A stretch of DNA of 64,000 nt from Blastomussa wellsi (GCA_947652115.1 OX393563.1:25312935-25376934); one strand, 5' to 3'; positions 42,182-52,967 are shown, counted from the stretch's first letter. Numbers and translations: made by a program. Notes: a model not told the origin generated them from the sequence alone.

Positions 42182-43468
42182 CGCTGCTGCTCGACCAGAA
42201 ACGCCACAACAGCCAAAATCAGAAGCCAGGTGTGCTCTGCCAGAAAAGAGACGACCTCCCCGGCAGCTTTGAATAGGAAAGAAACAATCGAGCCAATTAA
42301 CCTGGGAAGGATTCCAGCAAGTTTTTTGCCAATCTCTTTCAAGCCATTTCCCAACCCTTTGCCAGTGGCTTTCAGCGACGAGTTGATGGCGCCAACGACA
42401 GCACCAATCGTGACACCAGCAGCAAGAAGGATTGATGTAACTGTCACGCCGTATTTTTTGAAGATCCCTTTGACCCTTTCTCGAAGAGGCTTCTCCCTTT
42501 CAACTTCCTCAATCTGTGTGTGAACCTGGTTGATCTCTTCAAGACGCTGCGCCACTCGGCCTTCTGCTGCTTCTCTGTCAGATGGTGAGGCGTTCTCATC
42601 GTTGATGATCACCCTGTCTTCTTCATTTTGGCGTTCCAGTTCTGCTTTTTGAACTTTCAGGTTGTTGAGGGTTTCTGTGTCAATTTTTTCTTGAAGTTCA
42701 CTTGTGTTTTTATTTAACCTGGCATTTTTTTCTGTGAGCTTCTGTATATCTTCTTTTAATTTTGGCGCCTGTTTTGCTATTTTGTTGATTTGTTCCAGTT
42801 GCTTTCTTTTATCTTGATGTTCTTTTTCAAGGTCTTTTTTCTCCTGTTTCAGTTTTTGAATTTCTTTTTCATCCAAAGGACCATGTGTATCTTCAAGAGC
42901 AGCTCTCTGTTCATCAATTACTCTCATTCTGTTTCTGATTTCTTCCATGGCATTTTTAACTTTTTCTTGTTCTTTAGCCATAGATACAGATTTTTCCAGT
43001 TCTTTTTCTTTTTCAGCCCGTTCTTGCTGAACGGCTTCCTGTAATTCATAAATGGACTTTCCGAGTGCAGTTTTTATTTCTTTGGTAAGGTTTGGATTTA
43101 GATGCTGTTCTTTTGTACCTCTTTTTGTGGTAAATATGTCATATGTCTTTTTTCCAGAGCCAAACATTTTAACTTGAAGCCTTTCGTTTTTTGGGCTGTA
43201 AAATATCTCAAGCTCGCTTGAGAGTTTCCTCGGTGTAAGAAGTGTCATGCAGCCCGCTGTGTTCATGAGGCCTTGTTACCATTTCAATTTGTTCGCCAAC
43301 ATGATAGGGTGTCGATGCAGAGACAGGCTGTGTCTGAAATGGTTGGGTTGAATTGCCCTCTTGTTCATCGTCATTGCCATCGTTGTCAATAGCATCGTCA
43401 AGTTCAGGGTCTTCATGGCCAAAGGGTTGTGGGTCAAAAGCAGCATTTTCAAAACCACCTTCCGCCAT
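42178..43468 (-). pseudogene. Element 2 long coiled-coil protein with C-terminal membrane segments
   Basis: Two minus-strand frames overlap by 59 bp and probably belong to one gene. The first (43208-43468, 86 residues) starts MAEGGFENAAFDPQPFG and is acidic. The second (42178-43266, open for 362 codons) has an N-terminal folded segment (LEIFYSPKNERLQVKMFGSG), then about 180 residues of strongly predicted coiled coil (heptads rich in Glu, Lys, Gln), then two hydrophobic stretches: VTSILLAAGVTIGAVVGAI and LLILAVVAFLVEQ at the extreme C-terminus. A single frame change in the 43208-43266 overlap would explain the split. The role is unknown; a membrane-anchored rod suits a virion or membrane protein. 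It is transcribed away from the capsid gene across a 38-bp gap and ends against the plus-strand gene at 42181. Confidence 0.5.
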
Positions 43469-43506
43469 TGTATATTGAACAAAAATATTTTTCTATTTAA
43501 TACAAA
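43469..43506. promoter_or_regulatory. 38-bp divergent promoter region
   Basis: The whole space between the minus-strand ATG (43468) and the capsid-gene ATG (43507) is AT-rich with TATATTG and TTTAATACA motifs. Comparable AT-rich leaders (CTATACAAAAATGG before 45380, ACTAATATAGAAATGG before 44757, AAATATATATTTG before 45998) precede other element 2 genes, suggesting short virus-like promoters. This is inference from spacing and composition. Confidence 0.4.
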
Positions 43507-44749
43507 ATGGCGGTGCAAGCAAATCTTCTGCCAACACACAAAAAGAAAATTCTCAACGCGGAGAAATTCGAGCGTGCAACGAAGCGCATCACCTTTGATC
43601 GTAGCGACGCCAACCCCAGCGAGACCCTGAATGTTTCCGTGCCCAAGCTGAATGAGAACGAGGTCCTTGTGCCCGGCTCACTCGCACTGCTTTTCAACAT
43701 CGACCTGTCTGGAGGGGAACCCAACAACTTCCTCGTTCAAAACGTCGGGCGTGCTCTGGTCGACAAGCTTGTTGTGAAGTTCGGGGGCGAAGTGTTGCAG
43801 GACACGGTGGGATATGACATCTTCAAGACCTGGGAGGACCTTTTCCTCTCACAGGAGGAGCGGGACAACAGGCTGCTCGATGGTATTCAAAGCAAGGACC
43901 TCTGCAAGATCCGCTCAAATTCTGAGGATAAGGAAACCTCGGGCGTCGACGCGGAAAATGCGCTCTCCGAAGTTTTTAGCACAAAATACCGAATCAGACT
44001 GGACCACCAGATCCTGACCGACCACGGAGTCTTTTATCCCCAAGCTCTTTACAACGACCTCGTGTTTGAGCTGACCCTCGCGCCGGCCTCGCAGGTTGTC
44101 AAAGGCTCTGACCCCACAAAACTGAAATACAAGCTGACAAACATCCAGCTCGAGTATGAAATGATGAGAAGCAAGTCTCTGGCGGAAGAAGCGAGAAGTG
44201 TTTATTCCGCTGGCAAGGAATTCTTGTACGATCTCGTCCAGCTTTATCAGACGCACACCTTCCCAAAAAACAAGGAAAGGATTAACCTCAGAATCAACCC
44301 CCAGAGAAGGTCCATGAAAGCAATCCTTCTCCTGTTCATCGAGCCTTATGCTCAAGGGGCCAGAGATTCAGAAAAGTTCTTCAACCCCGGCCTCTCGAAA
44401 GTCAGCGTCACGGTGAACGGCTCGCCTAACATGCTGCACAACAACGGCATCACACAGAGGGACATGTGGGAGATGGTCCGCCGCTTCTTTCCACAGAAAA
44501 AAAACGCCCCACATGAATATGACAAAGTTCTGGAGCGATGACAAGTTCAGGCTTTTGGTCAATCTGCGCTCCATGGCAGATCAGTTGCTGCATGGCAGCG
44601 GTGCGTGCCTCGTAAACACACAAGACGGGTTTCAGATTGGGCTCGAGAGGAAGGCAAGCGGAGGAGGCAACGTGAACTGCTACGTCTTTGTCATCAGTGA
44701 CTCGCAAATGAATATATTGGGGCAGCAATTAGAATCTGTGCAATACTAA
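43507..44749 (+). pseudogene. Candidate double-jelly-roll major capsid protein, one frame change
   Basis: Residues 1-344 are in frame from the ATG at 43507 (MAVQANLLPTHKK) to a stop at 44541. The coding pattern then continues in the next frame from about 44513 to 44749, ending CYVFVISDSQMNILGQQLES. The switch falls at or after an eight-A run at about 44499-44506. The composition (many beta-prone segments such as ALVDKLVVKFGGEVLQDTVG, ILLLFIEPYAQGA), about 415 residues in total, and direct placement before the packaging ATPase fit the major capsid protein of Polinton-like elements, which forms the pseudo-hexameric shell. I call it by context and recalled family similarity; a structure-based search is needed to confirm. 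Apart from the frame change it is well preserved and has higher GC than element 1. Confidence 0.5.
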
Positions 44750-44756
44750 TATAGAA

Positions 44757-45341
44757 ATGGACCCAAACAACATACCGTTCAACGCTCTCGTTATTGGACC
44801 GACGAATTCAGGCAAATCAAGGTTTGTGGTTGATCAGCTCTGCGTCCCTTTCCACGGCAAGTTCGACTACATCGCACTCATCTGCCCGACATTTGCGCAT
44901 AACAAGACTTATCATCGCTTCGGTGAGGCGGACCCGCGTTTTTATGTTATCATTTGCGAACAGAATGCGGTTGAACCCTGGTTGAAGCTTGTTTGCTGGT
45001 TTTTGGAGGACACCAACGCGCTCATGATCCTTGATGACTGTGCAGCCTCGAAAGATGTGAAAAAGCGCACAGGCCAGCTGGTCAATCTCGCATTCAGCGC
45101 CCGCCACACAGGACTCAGCGTGTGGGTGCTCACCCAAAAGATGACCAGCATCACAGCTTCTTTCCTGGAGAACGTGGCGGTGATCGTGCTTTTCTATACG
45201 CCCTCATGGAAGACTTTGAAAGTGGTTTTTGAAGATTACGCCAGCAAACTTTCTCAAGATGAGTACAAAGAATACATTTCGAGGTTGAAAAAAATAAGTT
45301 TTCCTTCCTTGTGTCAGCACTTTGGCACCCTTACGGAATAA
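44757..45341 (+). CDS. Element 2 A32/FtsK-type genome-packaging ATPase
   Basis: This is an intact 194-residue protein. Walker A is at residues about 14-21 (GPTNSGKS) and Walker B at about 87-93 (LMILDDC). A downstream sensor-like segment with VWVLTQKM is also typical. It is the same protein class as the ATPase of element 1 but only distantly similar and shorter. In Polinton and adintovirus genomes this enzyme uses ATP to pump DNA into the procapsid. It starts 8 bp after the stop of the capsid frame, within a short AT-rich spacer, so the two genes are tightly coupled and likely co-expressed. No inactivating change is visible. Confidence 0.8.
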   Translation: MDPNNIPFNALVIGPTNSGKSRFVVDQLCVPFHGKFDYIALICPTFAHNKTYHRFGEADPRFYVIICEQNAVEPWLKLVCWFLEDTNALMILDDCAASKDVKKRTGQLVNLAFSARHTGLSVWVLTQKMTSITASFLENVAVIVLFYTPSWKTLKVVFEDYASKLSQDEYKEYISRLKKISFPSLCQHFGTLTE

Positions 45342-45379
45342 AATTAAAGCTCAATTAAAAATTTACAACCTATACAAAA

Positions 45380-45925
45380 ATGGAAATACCATCAACATTT
45401 GAAGACTACATGACCGATGTTTTGAACTTGCTTGAAGCTGAGCCAACAAGCGCGCCCGACAATGTCTCAGTGCAGCCTGATATTCCTGCTCTTCGTGAGC
45501 AGTTGGCCGTGCTGGTGTCGACAGGAAAATCCAAAGAAGCCCTCGGTGTGCAGTTAACACACGAGCAGGTCAAGCGCCTCTCCGACAAAGATGTCGAGAA
45601 ATTCACCAAACGGTACGAGGCATACGTGGGCTCAAAGACAACTGACAGCTTCATCGACAGCTTCATTTTTCTTGTGACCAAAGCGGTTGGAATGGCCGTC
45701 GACGTCAAAGACATCAATGCTTATCAAAAAGAACTCAGAAATGACTACATCATCAACAAAGAGCTCTCCAACCTGGCTAACACCATTGCTTTAAAGTGCG
45801 GACGTTTTCTCGCTGTGGCCAACGCAGCGCTGATCACAACAAAACATATTGATTTTAAAGAGCCTTTTAAGTACGAAGCAAAAACGGTTGAAATTACCGA
45901 GCATTCCTCACCAACTGCTGAATAA
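45380..45925 (+). CDS. Element 2 hypothetical helical protein, 181 residues
   Basis: An intact frame starts at ATG 45380 (MEIPSTFEDYMTDVLNLLE) after a 38-bp AT-rich leader containing CCTATACAAAA. The acidic N-terminal helix is followed by a mostly helical body (LSDKDVEKFTKRYEAYVGSK, LRNDYIINKELSNLANTI, CGRFLAVANAALITTKHIDF) and a polar tail. There is no membrane segment or catalytic motif I recognise. It lies in the plus-strand gene string capsid, ATPase, this gene, membrane gene. Position suggests a virion or assembly factor, but the function is unknown. Confidence 0.6.
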   Translation: MEIPSTFEDYMTDVLNLLEAEPTSAPDNVSVQPDIPALREQLAVLVSTGKSKEALGVQLTHEQVKRLSDKDVEKFTKRYEAYVGSKTTDSFIDSFIFLVTKAVGMAVDVKDINAYQKELRNDYIINKELSNLANTIALKCGRFLAVANAALITTKHIDFKEPFKYEAKTVEITEHSSPTAE

Positions 45926-45997
45926 TTCCTCAGAAATAGGCAGCAATTCCTCACAAATTTTTTTTTTAATTAAATATATATTTGTTTCCAAGTAACA

Positions 45998-46513
45998 ATG
46001 GCTGAAGAACAGCAGCAGCAACCGACCGCTCAAGCAAGCCCTGAACCACAGGAAAGCCAAACTTCACAAACTCCGGCTACAAAGCCCGCCAAAAATCCCA
46101 AGCGAGTGGCTGCTGGTAAAATGGTTGCTAAAAGAACTCGGTCGGCCCGTGAAGCACAAAAAAAATCTGCGCCTGATCCTGCGCCGGAAACCGCACCAGA
46201 GCCCGCTGCAATTGGTCTCAGCACAACCCAATGGATCTCTATAATTGGAATTTGCGCAACGCTTGTTACAACTTATGTCAAGTGTGAAGACATCCGAGCC
46301 TTTTTCAAAAAGGAACAGGCAACTGCGCCGGCACCTGCGCCACAGGTGATGCAAGCATCTCCGCAGCCATCACCGCAACCCAAAAAATCTTGTTTACGTG
46401 CATGCCGTATATCTCATGTCCCTCGCTTCGAAGAATGTTCATTCCGTGCCATAACTGTTTCTTCGTGCCAAAAATCATTTCCTTGTACTGTTCATGCATT
46501 ATTTGTTTCTTGA
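45998..46513 (+). CDS. Element 2 proline/alanine-rich single-span membrane protein, tail overrun
   Basis: The ATG at 45998 follows an AT-rich leader. Residues 1-75 are Gln/Pro/Ala-rich with basic patches (KMVAKRTRSAREAQKK). Residues about 77-95 form one membrane span (TQWISIIGICATLVTTYV), followed by a short basic segment and a Pro-rich stretch (QATAPAPAPQ, SPQPSPQPKKS). After about residue 129 (position 46384) the frame runs into DNA that is the antisense of the polymerase gene, so the last roughly 43 residues are probably spurious and the natural end has been lost. It may be a minor virion membrane protein; the function is not known. Confidence 0.5.
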   Translation: MAEEQQQQPTAQASPEPQESQTSQTPATKPAKNPKRVAAGKMVAKRTRSAREAQKKSAPDPAPETAPEPAAIGLSTTQWISIIGICATLVTTYVKCEDIRAFFKKEQATAPAPAPQVMQASPQPSPQPKKSCLRACRISHVPRFEECSFRAITVSSCQKSFPCTVHALFVS

Positions 46514-49395
46514 CAACGCACTTTTTTACGCCCTTCGCTTTTTTTATGTTTTCTTCGTCCGCCTTCAGTATCGAGTAAATTTCCGACCTTAGACACACGC
46601 ACTCGGCGTTCCGTTACATTCATCTTTCATCTTGCCCAAGGCCTTTGTGTGAAGTGGATGCTCCTTCGGGTAATCGCTCGTATCATAAAGGTTTTTTTTT
46701 TTGCAATGTCTTTGTAGACGTCGTCCGTTTCTATCTCAAGCAGAAGGCTGTCGGTGTCTGTGTACAAAAGCTCGCACTTTGGGCCGTATTGCTTTTTAGC
46801 TTGTTGTAGAAAAAGTCATACATCAGGATCTTGCTGTTGTCGAGGATCGTCATGCCCCCGTGTACTGGTTTATTCAGCAGCAGCTTGCTTTTATGCATGT
46901 GGATCCCCACCATGTCGTTTGTAAATTCGGCAAACCTTGAGTACAAAGGACTGGCGATCAACTTCCTTATTTTTATGTCAACACGGTTGCGCAGGTTTTC
47001 CATGGTTTTGCCGAAAACCGAGACGTTAATGAGCTTGTAAAAGTTCTTTTCAAAGTCGCTCCTTGCGCTTTTCCTGAACTCAGTGTTCATCATGATGTAT
47101 GGCTCCATCCAGCGTTCTTGTTCGAACTCGACAACCCTGTGCACGCATTTAAGTTTCATGCCCTCTTCAGATAAAACTGAAGGTTTCTGTAATGCACGAC
47201 ATAGTTGTTTTTGTCTTTGAGTGTCAGCATCAGCTTCTTGCTGCCCGGGGGTATTTTTATATCCAGGTTGTTCATCAAACCTTTCTGGTAGTCCGACATC
47301 TTTTCCTTTTTTACTTCCTTTTTTTCCGGTGCCAGTGAATAGCTGTTGTGCTCCTCGTGCAGTTCTGCTGGATATTCAAGATCAACCTCAAGAATCCAGC
47401 CATTTCTTGCGCCGTCTTTTTTCTTGAGGATCTCCTCCTCTGTGGGCATTACACGTTTCCATTTGAAATCTCTTTTCGGGAGGGGTTTGGTCATTGCCCA
47501 TCCGTAAAGGTTGTTTGCGTCGAGATAGATCATATATTTTTTTGGCTTGCTGGGGTCGTAGTCAAGAAGCAGGGGGTTGTTTGCCTTGGCGTACCTCTTA
47601 CTTACCATCAAGATTCCTCCACGAATTCCTCTTTCCACGAAGAGATGCATTTCAAGGTCTGTGAACAACTCCAGCTCGACTCCCGTCTTTTTCAAGAGCA
47701 CGTCCCACGAGAGGCCTGGTGACGTGTAATAATGTGCCGAATCCAACCCGTACTGCTCTGCACACAGGTTTTGGAAGTTCTCAAAAACATCGGTCAGCAG
47801 AGCGACATCAGTTTTGACGTAGAGGTCGTGGTAGTCGCCCAGTGTTTTGCACTCAAAAGCCTCCCAGACCCTCTGCGCATGTGCGTACTCCTCGTCTGTT
47901 ATGTGCTCGTCCGAGAGTTTGCTGTAAAACATCTGCTTGTCCGGCAGCCTTGTTTCGCTGAATCTCTCCCATGTGTCCATGTACTCGTAAGGGTAGATCC
48001 CTTTTTTGTAAAGCAGTTCGCTTCCATTTGCGATGGTTGTTGTTATTTTCAACGACTCCTTTGGTGTCGCGCTTACAAGTGAGTCAAGGCTTCCTGGCAG
48101 AAAGTTCAAGCTGTCTATGAAATGCAGACTCCCGTGTGATGTACTTTTCCATGTTGTTGGCGATGCATCGGACTTCTTTCTGCTGCTGCGACATCGCTTG
48201 CATATGGTGATTCGCATCGTAGCCCCTCAGGTTGTGAAATACAACAGGTATCCTCTCCGTGTAACTTTTTTTCTTGCCCTCTGGCCCGCGCTCGCAGCCT
48301 TGAATCTTTCTTACCAAAGCCTCAAAGTCCGCGTATATCACGTACGGCGCCTTCATCTGTTTGTGATGATTTTGGAAAGAAAGGGTGTTATTCCCCTCTT
48401 CCGGCATCTCGCTCCTTGTTGGCCTGCCATTCACGCCGTTGCAATATTTTTTTATGGTCCTCGAGCAAATTCGCTTTTGTGAAACGAGTTAAGCACATCA
48501 TGCAATAGAAAGTTCTATTATTAATATTTTTATCAAACAACAAAGCACTCTCCCTTTTTACATAACAGTAGTGCTGAATTTCCCCAGTCTCAATTAACAT
48601 CAGGCTTATCCTTGGTAAATTTCTTTCTTTCTTACTTATCCTGTGGACAATTACTCTTTCATCTTCCCAGCCAAAGACGTTTATTGCCAGGTGTGGGTTC
48701 TGCTTCTCAAGCTTGTCTATTTGTTTCACCGGTGTTGGGAAATCGATGCCTGCATAGTTAATACCGTCGTTGTCCGGATATTTGCTTGGTCTTTGTGGGT
48801 CTTTTGATGCAGGGAATAAAGCTGCTCTTAGTGCCCATTTCAAACATTCGTTGTCCCTGTTGTTCACGTTGATAATGGCCTTCTTTTTTGCCAGATTGGC
48901 TGGAAGAGGCAAATAAGTTCCTTCACGTACGCAGTATCTATATCATCAATGTACCAATCTGATCCCTCCACAGACCAGTTTTCTATTTCTCCATTGATAT
49001 TTTCAATGAAATTATTGAATTTCAATCTTTTCTTCTTCATGCCTTTGGATAACATGGGGTTCTGTTTCTTTACAATAATGTGACATATATTGCATTTCAC
49101 CGTTTTTTTCTCTTGAAAAGTTTACTTTTAACCCAAAACTTACTTTTATGTTTTTTAACTTAAGGAGTTCTTGTTCAACCAAATCAGTGAACTTTGCTTT
49201 ATTTTCTCTTGCGAACACTAAAAGATCTTTGTTGTTTGGATTTCCTTTGGATACAAGCATCCACCAAACACGAAGCCATTCCCGGTAATTTGTTTGTGAT
49301 ATCATAAACCTGCCATATATTTCAACATTTTCTGGGTGTTGATCTTGTTCCAGAAATTCTTCCAGAAATTCGTTTGGATAATTTGCTGCAGCCAT
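46385..49395 (-). pseudogene. Protein-primed-type family B DNA polymerase, multiply frame-broken
   Basis: Coding pieces follow in order from the 3' to the 5' side of the window across changing frames: N-terminal region 49395-49012 (MAAANYPNEFLEEFLEQDQ), 49100-48864, 48912-48388 (with a C2H2-like FYCMMCLTRFTKANLLEDH), exonuclease part 48434-48084 (APYVIYADFEAL; IPVVFHNLRGYDANH), core 48217-47156 (YMIYLDANNLYGWAM as palm motif A, SPGLSWDVLL), 47159-46731 (SVFGKTMENLRNRV), the palm motif C YTDTDSLLLEI at about 46733-46765 in a different frame, and the C-terminal piece from about 46598 (KKAKGVKKCVVKKQI) to about 46390. At least six frame changes occur. The exonuclease motifs are unusually close together, suggesting an internal deletion, and the C-terminus ends at a junction near 46385. 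This class replicates linear Polinton or adintovirus DNA from a protein primer. Confidence 0.8.
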
Positions 49396-49567
49396 GTTAG
49401 CGTATATACATGTGCTGATATTTCTTCAATTGGAAAACATTTATGGCGCAAATTCGTATACACCAGTGCATGCATTTCTTCAACGGGGAATATTTTCTAT
49501 GTCACATCCGCCGCTTGGCTTGGGTCATGCTCTTTTGTTTACTTGTGTTTGCATAATTATTTGCTTT

Positions 49568-49788
49568 CACACATAGAAACTACTGGTATTCTGGCGCAGC
49601 AAGTTTTGCAATTTTTTTACTTGTCGCTGAAAGCTTTTTTACTTGTTGCTGAAAGCCATTTAACAAATCCGGCGACAAATTGGAGACGGGTTTGTTAAAC
49701 GGCTTTCAGCGACAAGTAAAAAAGCTTTCGGCGGCAAGTAAAAAAATTGCAAAACTTGCTGCGCCAGAACCAGTAGTTTCTATGTGTG
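49568..49788. repeat. 221-bp near-perfect hairpin beside element 2
   Basis: CACACATAGAAACTACTGG at the left pairs with CCAGTAGTTTCTATGTGTG at the right. The arms continue through CTGGCGCAGCAAGTTTTGCA, GCGACAAGTAAAAAAGC-type blocks and GGGTTTGTTAAAC. The arms contain internal repeats of ACTTGTCGCTGAAAGC. It lies about 170 bp beyond the start of the element 2 polymerase gene and may be a MITE or the structured end of the element. Confidence 0.8.
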
Positions 49789-49934
49789 TCCATGAAAAAA
49801 TTAAAAAATCCTGTCAGAAGCCAAAAAAATCGGACCTCAGACCGCGATCAATGAAAAATAATACCTGGTCAGCGATCAAATTAAAAAAAATGACCTCGAT
49901 GAGTTCTAAATATGAGCCTCCGATCTGGTAATGT

Positions 49935-50490
49935 CATAGCGGAGCTCCAGCAGCCCAAAGGGCCGCAAAGGGGAGTCCCATACTCATATGGGAAAGAAAA
50001 GGAAACCCATGAGTTGATTTTCTCATGGTTATCATGGCTAGTGGTATTGCTCGTGGGCACGTATGCACAACGATGGCAACGATTACGACGATGACGGAGT
50101 CGCGCAACATGACAGCCATAAATAGCCATGCCTTGTCAACACCTAGTCAGCCATGTTATGGTCAATTGGCAGCTGTCAAATCGAGGTATCCGCTGACCAG
50201 TATCACATGACCAGATTGTGGGCTCAGGTTAGAACTCATTGAGGTAACTTGTTTTTTTTTTAATTGACCGCTGACCAGGCATTGGTTTTATTCATTGATC
50301 GAGGGTTCAAGTCCGTTTTTCGTTTTTCGTTTTTCTTCTGGCAGCATTTTTTAACTTTTTATGGTCATTCTTAGCGGAAATTCTGCAATTGGAGTTGACA
50401 TTTTTAATTATTATTTATTTCAGAGAAATTATTAAGAACCAGCAAAACTACGTAGCTCCGCTTTTAGGCTTGGCTAAATCTATATATTAC
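49935..50490. repeat. Dispersed repeat of about 550 bp, copy B
   Basis: Collinear relative of 10930-11485, with AGCTCCAGCAGCCC, GGCCGCAAAGGGGAG, CCATGTTATGGTCAATTGGC, AGCTGTCAAATCGAGGTAT and TATCACATGACCAGATTGTG. It ends near GGCTTGGCTAAATCTATATA. A partial internal duplication (TTGATATTTGGGGCCAC) follows at about 50608-50660. Confidence 0.7.
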
Positions 50491-50759
50491 TGGTCAATGG
50501 ATACCTTCTTTTTACAGCTGTCAATTGACCACAACATGGCAAAGATGTCAATTTATGGCAGCCTTTTAAAATGTTAACCAGGTGGAACTCTCTGGACTAT
50601 GGCATATTGATATTTGGGGCCACGTCATACAGACAGCATATTGATATTTGGGGCCACATCGTACACGCCCGAGTCGTGCTGCTTGCCATTTTGACCATGA
50701 GAAATGGAAGGCATGGTTCTCCTGTTTCTACTTTGTATAGGTGCTTGGTTCTCTTATTT

Positions 50760-52093
50760 ATATAGGTATGGGGCTCCGCTAAAAAAAGTGTTTCCGCTAA
50801 AAATAAGCGAGATGAGTTGCGTAAATGGATGACATGGGAAAAATATTTTAAATATCAGAATTTCCTGACCCTTTTTTTGACTGATGCCTGAATAACACAG
50901 GCATTTTGCACAGGCACTTTGTGCAGGCATTTTGCTCAGCTGTGGCATCCGATACCCGATAAATTCAATAGAAACCTTGATTGTTTCACGTCTTACCAGC
51001 TCCTGCCACTTTCATGGACTAAAGGGAAAAATCTCTTAACTACATTTTATTGTAAACACCATTAATTTTATTAAGCTTTCTTCTGATGTATAGTTTGTAA
51101 GGATTTTTATTGAAACTAGCACACGTATCAATTTTTCCTGAAGGACACCCATAAAGGTGGGAAATAACCTTAAATTTGTTAATGCAAAGCCAAAACATTT
51201 TTCCATATTCCTCTAGGCAAAAACGCAAAGGCAACAATGGAAAAAATGTTCTGAAACGACCTTCAAACTTCAGTTTGAAAATCTTCAGAAATCTGAAAAA
51301 TGGTCACAAATCTTCAGAAACTCGTCTAAAACTTTGTTTATAATTTATGTATTTTTTCGCTGTTTTCTTTTCTTCCCTTGAGCCCGCCTCGAATAGCTAT
51401 CAAGCTACTCGCGGGCTCAAACATTTTGTATTACTTAGGTATTAATTAATAAAGTTGTTGTTGTTGTTGTCTCGTGTTCAACTCAGTATATCTCATTTGT
51501 TAAACAACAATTTGAAAACTCAAACAGAAATTTCACATCTCTGAGCTTCCATTTATTATTCTGTTTTTATTTGCCATAAGTTATTAAATTCGACTATACT
51601 TCTCACTTTAAGAAATCTAAATACTAAATTCTATACTGCATGACATCTCAAAGTTGTCAGATCCTAATAATTTTTTTTCATAAATTCTCTTACATTTCCT
51701 TACATTTAAAAAACCATGCCAAACATTCAGAAAAATCTGCCATTAAATCCAGATGCACCTCAATTGCAGAACTTTGAAAAAAATATAAACACTTACATCG
51801 ACCAATGTTTTGATCTTTTAAATGACATTATGTTTACTGTCACGCCAGCAAAATATAGTTAATGGAACATGACGCCTGTATCTTTGGGTCTTTCATGGCA
51901 GCACAGCTCTCAATAAAATTATTTTGCAGTCAAGTGCCAAATGTCGTCAAACTCTGAGACTCTTTGTATATTGGGTTTAAACATTATGACATTGTTGTCT
52001 TTACCATATTATAACGATTCATGGCATTGGTGTAAAATATTAAAGCACTATTCATTGTGATGTTTTAACAAGTGTAATGATAAGCTGGTCTGT
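50760..52093. other. Non-coding stretch, no supported gene
   Basis: AT-rich DNA with only short frames. A microsatellite-like TTGTTGTTGTTG run is at about 51450-51470. Nothing else is supported. Confidence 0.4.
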
Positions 52094-52808
52094 AGTACAG
52101 CTCTTTCTACTGGGCATTTTGTAGACGTTTTGTCTAGCTATAAAAGCTCAAACAAACTGTTCAGAGTTCACTTCAGTGTTCTGTTGTACAGCGCAGTTAG
52201 TACTTGTTGTACCATCAACTCTACATATGAAGCTCAAGACGTCACAGCTGATGAAGTTATACGGAACCACACAACCAGTTTAGACGACTTATTCAACATC
52301 ACATTTCATCAGAAGGAGAAAAATTTGCCTCAAATGTATTGGATACCTAAGCTTCACAAAACACCATACAAAGCATGATTTATCGCAGGATCAAGTTCTT
52401 GTACCACTACTAAACTATCTAAATTAATTACTAATTGCCTCAAACTAGTTAAAAATCACTGTCATGCTTATTGTAAAACTATTCTACAAAGAACAGGTAT
52501 TAACAGCATGTGGATCATCAACAACTCACTGGATGTACTTCGCACTTTGCAAGACAAACAACTTTCGCTAAACAAGTTAAGCACTTGGGACTTTTCAACT
52601 CTATATACAAGTCTACCGCACGCCAAACTTAAACTTCAATTGCATGATCTACTGGAAAGAGTTTTTAGCACCAGAGGAAAGACTTTCATTGCAACCAATA
52701 AGAAGTCGTCGAAATACAGTTACTTTTCTTGTAGAGACCTTTGTTGTGCTATTGACTTTCTTATCAACAACATCTACGTCCGTTTTTTCGGCAAGTTATT
52801 GGTATACC

Positions 52809-52967
52809 TGTTGTGGTTTAAATTTATCCCTGGTTTAAAATTTTTTAAACCAGTTTGATATTGATTGCCCTTTGTTTCAGATTATGCTAATGAACATGAG
52901 ACAAAGGGAAATAAAAATCAAACTGGTTTAAAAAATTTTAAACCAGGGATAAATTTAAACCACAACA
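52809..52967. mobile_element. 159-bp MITE with perfect inverted ends inside the Penelope remnant
   Basis: The ends are TGTTGTGGTTTAAATTTATC and the inverted GATAAATTTAAACCACAACA; the inverted match extends about 50 bp. It is flanked by TACC at 52805-52808 and 52968-52971, a 4-bp target duplication. Reading across the element from one flank to the other gives an uninterrupted reverse transcriptase motif, so both boundaries are exact. Confidence 0.9.

Noticed and set aside
46831..48482. Several plus-strand frames of 60-149 codons across the PolB region
   Set aside because: They are antisense to the recognisable polymerase motifs and carry no domain.
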